Shown in pieces: positions 5,554 to 7,883 of a stretch of DNA of 7,883 bases. A program made the position numbers and the translations under genes. The notes below the pieces were generated by a model. That model did no database searches. It was not told the DNA's origin and saw nothing but the letters and a program-made list of their open reading frames with translations. Position 1 is the first letter of the stretch. The number at the start of each line of letters is the position of its first letter. The stretch is from the NCBI GenBank assembly GCA_902783095.1, contig CACZPX010000084.1, forward strand, positions 1-7,883, given 5' to 3'. This DNA comes from an uncultured Lachnospiraceae bacterium (GTDB lineage: Bacteria; Bacillota; Clostridia; Lachnospirales; Lachnospiraceae).

Positions 5554-6996
5554 ATGCTGGAACAATTGTACGAAAGCATGGATTCTCCGGTCACGATGAT
5601 CATCATCTCCGTCGCCGTCATGCTGCTTGCCGGCTTTCTTCTGACCCGCATCACCAAAAGGCTGAAGCTGCCGAACGTGACGGCTTACATTGTCGCCGGG
5701 ATCCTGATCGGGCCGTTCGGCCTGCGCCTTGTGCCGCAGACGGTCATAGAGGGGACGGAGTTTCTGGCGGATATCGCGCTGGCCTTCATCGCTTTTTCCA
5801 CGGGGGAATTCTTTAAACTGGACGCCATCCGCAAAAACGGCGTCCGGGTGGTGCTGATCACGCTGGCGGAGGCGCTTACGGCCACGCTGGCGGTCTTTGT
5901 TCTGACCTATTTTGTGCTGGGCCTGAACCTGGCCTTTTCCGTGGTGCTTGCGGCCCTGGCCTCCGCCACCGCGCCGGCCTCCACCATGATGACCATCCGC
6001 CAGACCGGCGCGAAGGGGGACTTTGTGGACACCCTGCTGCAGGTGGTGGCCCTGGACGACGTGGTGGGGCTTCTGGCCTACAGCATCGCCGTCTCGATGG
6101 CGGTCGCCTCCATGTCCGGCGGGAGCTTTTCCGTGGGGGCGGTTTTAAAGCCCATGGGCATCAATCTCGCCATCATGCTGCTGGGCAGCGGCTTCGGCGT
6201 GATCATGAAATTCACGGCGGGCAGCAAAAAGCGGTCCACGGACAACCGGCTCATCATCGTGATCGCGCTGCTGTTCGCCTTCTGCGGCATCTGCGCGGCG
6301 TTTGACGTCTCGCCGCTTCTGGGCTGCATGACCATGGGCATGGTCTACATCAACATCACGGACGACGACAAGCTGTTCAAACAGGTGAATTATTTCAGCC
6401 CACCCATTCTGCTGCTGTTCTTTGTGCGCTCCGGCATGTCCTTCGATCTGGAGGCCCTGGTCTCCGCCTCGGGCTCCGTGGGCTCGACGCCGCTTCTGGT
6501 GATCGGCGTGCTGTATTTCTTTGTGCGCATCCTCGGCAAATACGGCGGCGCGTACCTGGGCTGCCTGTGGGCGGGCAAACCCGCGAAGGTGCGCAATTAT
6601 CTGGGCCTGGCGCTCGTCCCGCAGGCGGGCATCGCCATCGGCCTGGCGGCGCTCGGCGCGCGCACGCTGGGCGGGGAGGCGGGAGACGCCCTGCAGACCA
6701 TCATCCTGGCCTCGAGCGTGCTGTACGAGCTGATCGGGCCGGCCTGCGCCAAGCTCTCCCTGTACCTGTCCGGCGCCTATTCCAATAAGATCGAGGAACT
6801 GGTGGAGGTGGAGCGCACCGCGCCGGACGGCACGGAGAAGACGCAGCTGGAGCTTCTGATCGAGCGGATCAACAGGATCCAGGAGCAGATGCCCGCACGG
6901 GAGATCGACGAGAACGAACAGGCGTTTACCAACGCCGCGGAGGAGCACTACGAGGCGCTGATGCGCCCGCGCAATATCAGATGGAGGAGGAGATGA
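5554..6996 (+). CDS. CPA2-family cation/proton antiporter (Kef/NapA-like)
   Basis: A 480-residue polytopic membrane protein of the monovalent cation:proton antiporter family (Na_H_Exchanger domain, about 15-400, some 12-13 hydrophobic segments). The unwound-helix motif SATAPAST is at 137-144 and the ion-binding pair Asp168-Asp169 sits in VVALDDVVGLLAYS. A conserved late-helix motif, LGLALVPQAGIAIG, runs from residue 350. The Asp-Asp pair is typical of electrogenic antiporters such as NapA and NhaA, whereas Kef proteins carry Gln-Asp. That points to Na+/H+ (or K+/H+) exchange rather than glutathione-gated K+ efflux. The RCK/TrkA-N domain of full-length Kef is missing; a charged cytoplasmic tail (about 405-480) takes its place. 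ATG 5554 is preceded by AGGAA at 5 nt. First gene of an operon with MgtC-family and MoeA-like genes. Confidence 0.94.
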   Translation: MLEQLYESMDSPVTMIIISVAVMLLAGFLLTRITKRLKLPNVTAYIVAGILIGPFGLRLVPQTVIEGTEFLADIALAFIAFSTGEFFKLDAIRKNGVRVVLITLAEALTATLAVFVLTYFVLGLNLAFSVVLAALASATAPASTMMTIRQTGAKGDFVDTLLQVVALDDVVGLLAYSIAVSMAVASMSGGSFSVGAVLKPMGINLAIMLLGSGFGVIMKFTAGSKKRSTDNRLIIVIALLFAFCGICAAFDVSPLLGCMTMGMVYINITDDDKLFKQVNYFSPPILLLFFVRSGMSFDLEALVSASGSVGSTPLLVIGVLYFFVRILGKYGGAYLGCLWAGKPAKVRNYLGLALVPQAGIAIGLAALGARTLGGEAGDALQTIILASSVLYELIGPACAKLSLYLSGAYSNKIEELVEVERTAPDGTEKTQLELLIERINRIQEQMPAREIDENEQAFTNAAEEHYEALMRPRNIRWRRR

Positions 6997-6997
6997 C

Positions 6998-7726
6998 ATG
7001 TTGGAACTGCATGACCCGATCGCGAAACTGCTGGGAGACTGGTCCGTCGGCTTAAACTGGGGGGCCATCCTGCTGCGCATCGCGCTGTCCGTTGTGCTGG
7101 CGGCCGTCGTCGGCTGCGAACGCTCCAGCAAGCGGCACTCGGCCGGCCTGCGCACCTTTATCCTGGTGTCGCTCGGCGCCACGGTCACCATGATGCTGGA
7201 ACTGTTCCTGAACGCGCGCCTGGAGGGCGATTACCACTTCCTTTCCGCCGCGATCGTCGTGGCGGTGGCGATCATCAGCCAGAATTCCGTCCTGTTTTCG
7301 TCCCGCAACCAGATCAAGGGACTCACCACCTCGGTGGCGCTGTGGGTCTGCTGCATCGTGGGACTGACGGCCGGCGCGGGCTTTTATACGGTGACGCTGC
7401 TGTCCTTTGCGGCGCTGATCGCCAGTCTGTCGGTCTTTCCGGCCTTTGAGCGCTATTTAAAGGACCGCTCCAACCACTTTGAGGTGCACCTGGAGTTAAA
7501 GAGCAGCAGTTATCTGCAGAACTTTGTCACGACCATCCGCGAACTGGGACTGACCATCGACGACATCGAGCTGAACCCCGCCTACGTCAATTCGGGGCTG
7601 AGCGTCTATTCGGTGGCCATCTCCATCAGCAGCGCGGAACTGAAAAAATACAAGACGCACGGCCAGATCATCGAAGCGCTGGCCACGCTGGACTACGTCT
7701 ATCATATCGAGGAGATGCACAGCTGA
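6998..7726 (+). CDS. MgtC/SapB-family membrane protein
   Basis: A 242-residue protein of the MgtC family: a hydrophobic N-terminal half with about four to five membrane segments (about 20-150) and a C-terminal soluble ACT-like domain (about 158-242). Family motifs visible are VVGCER (37-42), the AGLRT box (49-53), and KGLTTSVALW (107-116) followed by GAGFY. The usual GFLGAG segment before the KGLTT box is replaced by AIISQNSVLF (91-100), so this is a divergent subgroup. MgtC proteins aid growth in low Mg2+ and in Salmonella act on the F1Fo ATP synthase and phosphate uptake; the role in this subgroup is unknown. The start is secure: AGGAGG (6985-6990) is 7 nt upstream. It begins 1 nt after the antiporter stop, so the two are translationally coupled. 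Confidence 0.92.
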   Translation: MLELHDPIAKLLGDWSVGLNWGAILLRIALSVVLAAVVGCERSSKRHSAGLRTFILVSLGATVTMMLELFLNARLEGDYHFLSAAIVVAVAIISQNSVLFSSRNQIKGLTTSVALWVCCIVGLTAGAGFYTVTLLSFAALIASLSVFPAFERYLKDRSNHFEVHLELKSSSYLQNFVTTIRELGLTIDDIELNPAYVNSGLSVYSVAISISSAELKKYKTHGQIIEALATLDYVYHIEEMHS

Positions 7727-7883
7727 TGAGAGATCATTCCGGACACATTCAAAAGGAACATGCAGAGGCGGTTGGGATTATCATCCGGCACTGCCCGGCA
7801 TTAAGGGAAACGGAGACGGTCCCGGTGCGCGAAGCCGCGGGCCGTGTGCTGGCGGAGGACGTCTTTGCCGGCTGGGACAGTCC
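7726..7883 (+). CDS. moeA: MoeA-like molybdopterin molybdenumtransferase, N-terminal part (cut by window edge)
   Basis: The first 52 codons of a gene that runs past the window end. After a short polar N-terminus the sequence has the MoeA N-terminal pattern: a helix (AEAVGIIIRHC), then the strand and motif TVPVREAAGRVLAEDVFAG followed by WDSP. This corresponds to the conserved V.L.eAlGRvLAedv.a..d.P of MoeA; the expected SxMDGYA motif should follow just outside. MoeA inserts molybdate into adenylylated molybdopterin in the last step of molybdenum cofactor synthesis. The ATG overlaps the MgtC stop (TGATG, one shared base), and GAGGAG (7709-7714) lies 11 nt upstream, so it is coupled to the antiporter/MgtC operon. 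A MoeA-domain fusion or Glp-type paralogue cannot be excluded from this fragment. Confidence 0.85.
   Translation, partial: MRDHSGHIQKEHAEAVGIIIRHCPALRETETVPVREAAGRVLAEDVFAGWDS

Noticed and set aside
6145..7191. Minus-strand open frame opposite the antiporter and MgtC-family genes
   Set aside because: Translation is rich in Arg, His, Gln and Ala without a recognisable domain, and it runs antisense to two conserved membrane protein genes.

Overview
The window looks like chromosomal DNA of a moderately GC-rich Clostridia bacterium, most likely Lachnospiraceae or a close relative. The basis is the set of families (a YARHG lipoprotein, a beta-helix surface lipoprotein with a Gly/Pro linker, a BlaI-type regulator), strong AGGAGG-like ribosome binding sites, lipobox signal peptides and T-tailed hairpin terminators. 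The lineage is inferred from gene content; no rRNA or other marker gene is present.

Left part, minus strand (1-2728): a tightly packed operon reads leftwards from a promoter at about 2701-2728. The order is an MFS permease (1472-2677), a YARHG-domain lipoprotein (382-1467, 4 nt after the permease) and a HAD-type hydrolase that overlaps it by 4 nt and runs off the window (1-385). The spacing implies one transcript and translational coupling.

Middle, plus strand (2750-4815): a divergent promoter-like element is followed by a short leader that ends in a clear intrinsic terminator (2806-2833). Then come a 540-residue lipoprotein (Gly/Pro repeat linker plus beta-helix, 2981-4603), a 28-codon micro-lipoprotein (4674-4760) and a terminator (4783-4815). 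No terminator separates the two lipoprotein genes.

Right part, plus strand (4965-7883): a BlaI/MecI-family repressor (5028-5420) has its own near-consensus promoter, a dyad over the -10 box and a strong terminator, so it is a single-gene unit without a sensor protease partner. A second promoter (5478-5506) then drives a CPA2-type cation/proton antiporter (5554-6996), an MgtC-family membrane protein (6998-7726, 1 nt gap) and the start of a MoeA-like molybdopterin molybdenumtransferase (7726 to the end, sharing one base with the preceding stop). This looks like one coupled operon joining ion homeostasis to molybdenum cofactor synthesis.

No tRNA, rRNA, CRISPR, insertion sequence or phage gene is visible. 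The least explained items are the micro-lipoprotein with only about six residues after the lipid-modified cysteine, the orphan terminated leader RNA at 2762-2833, and an apparent missing segment in the beta-helix.
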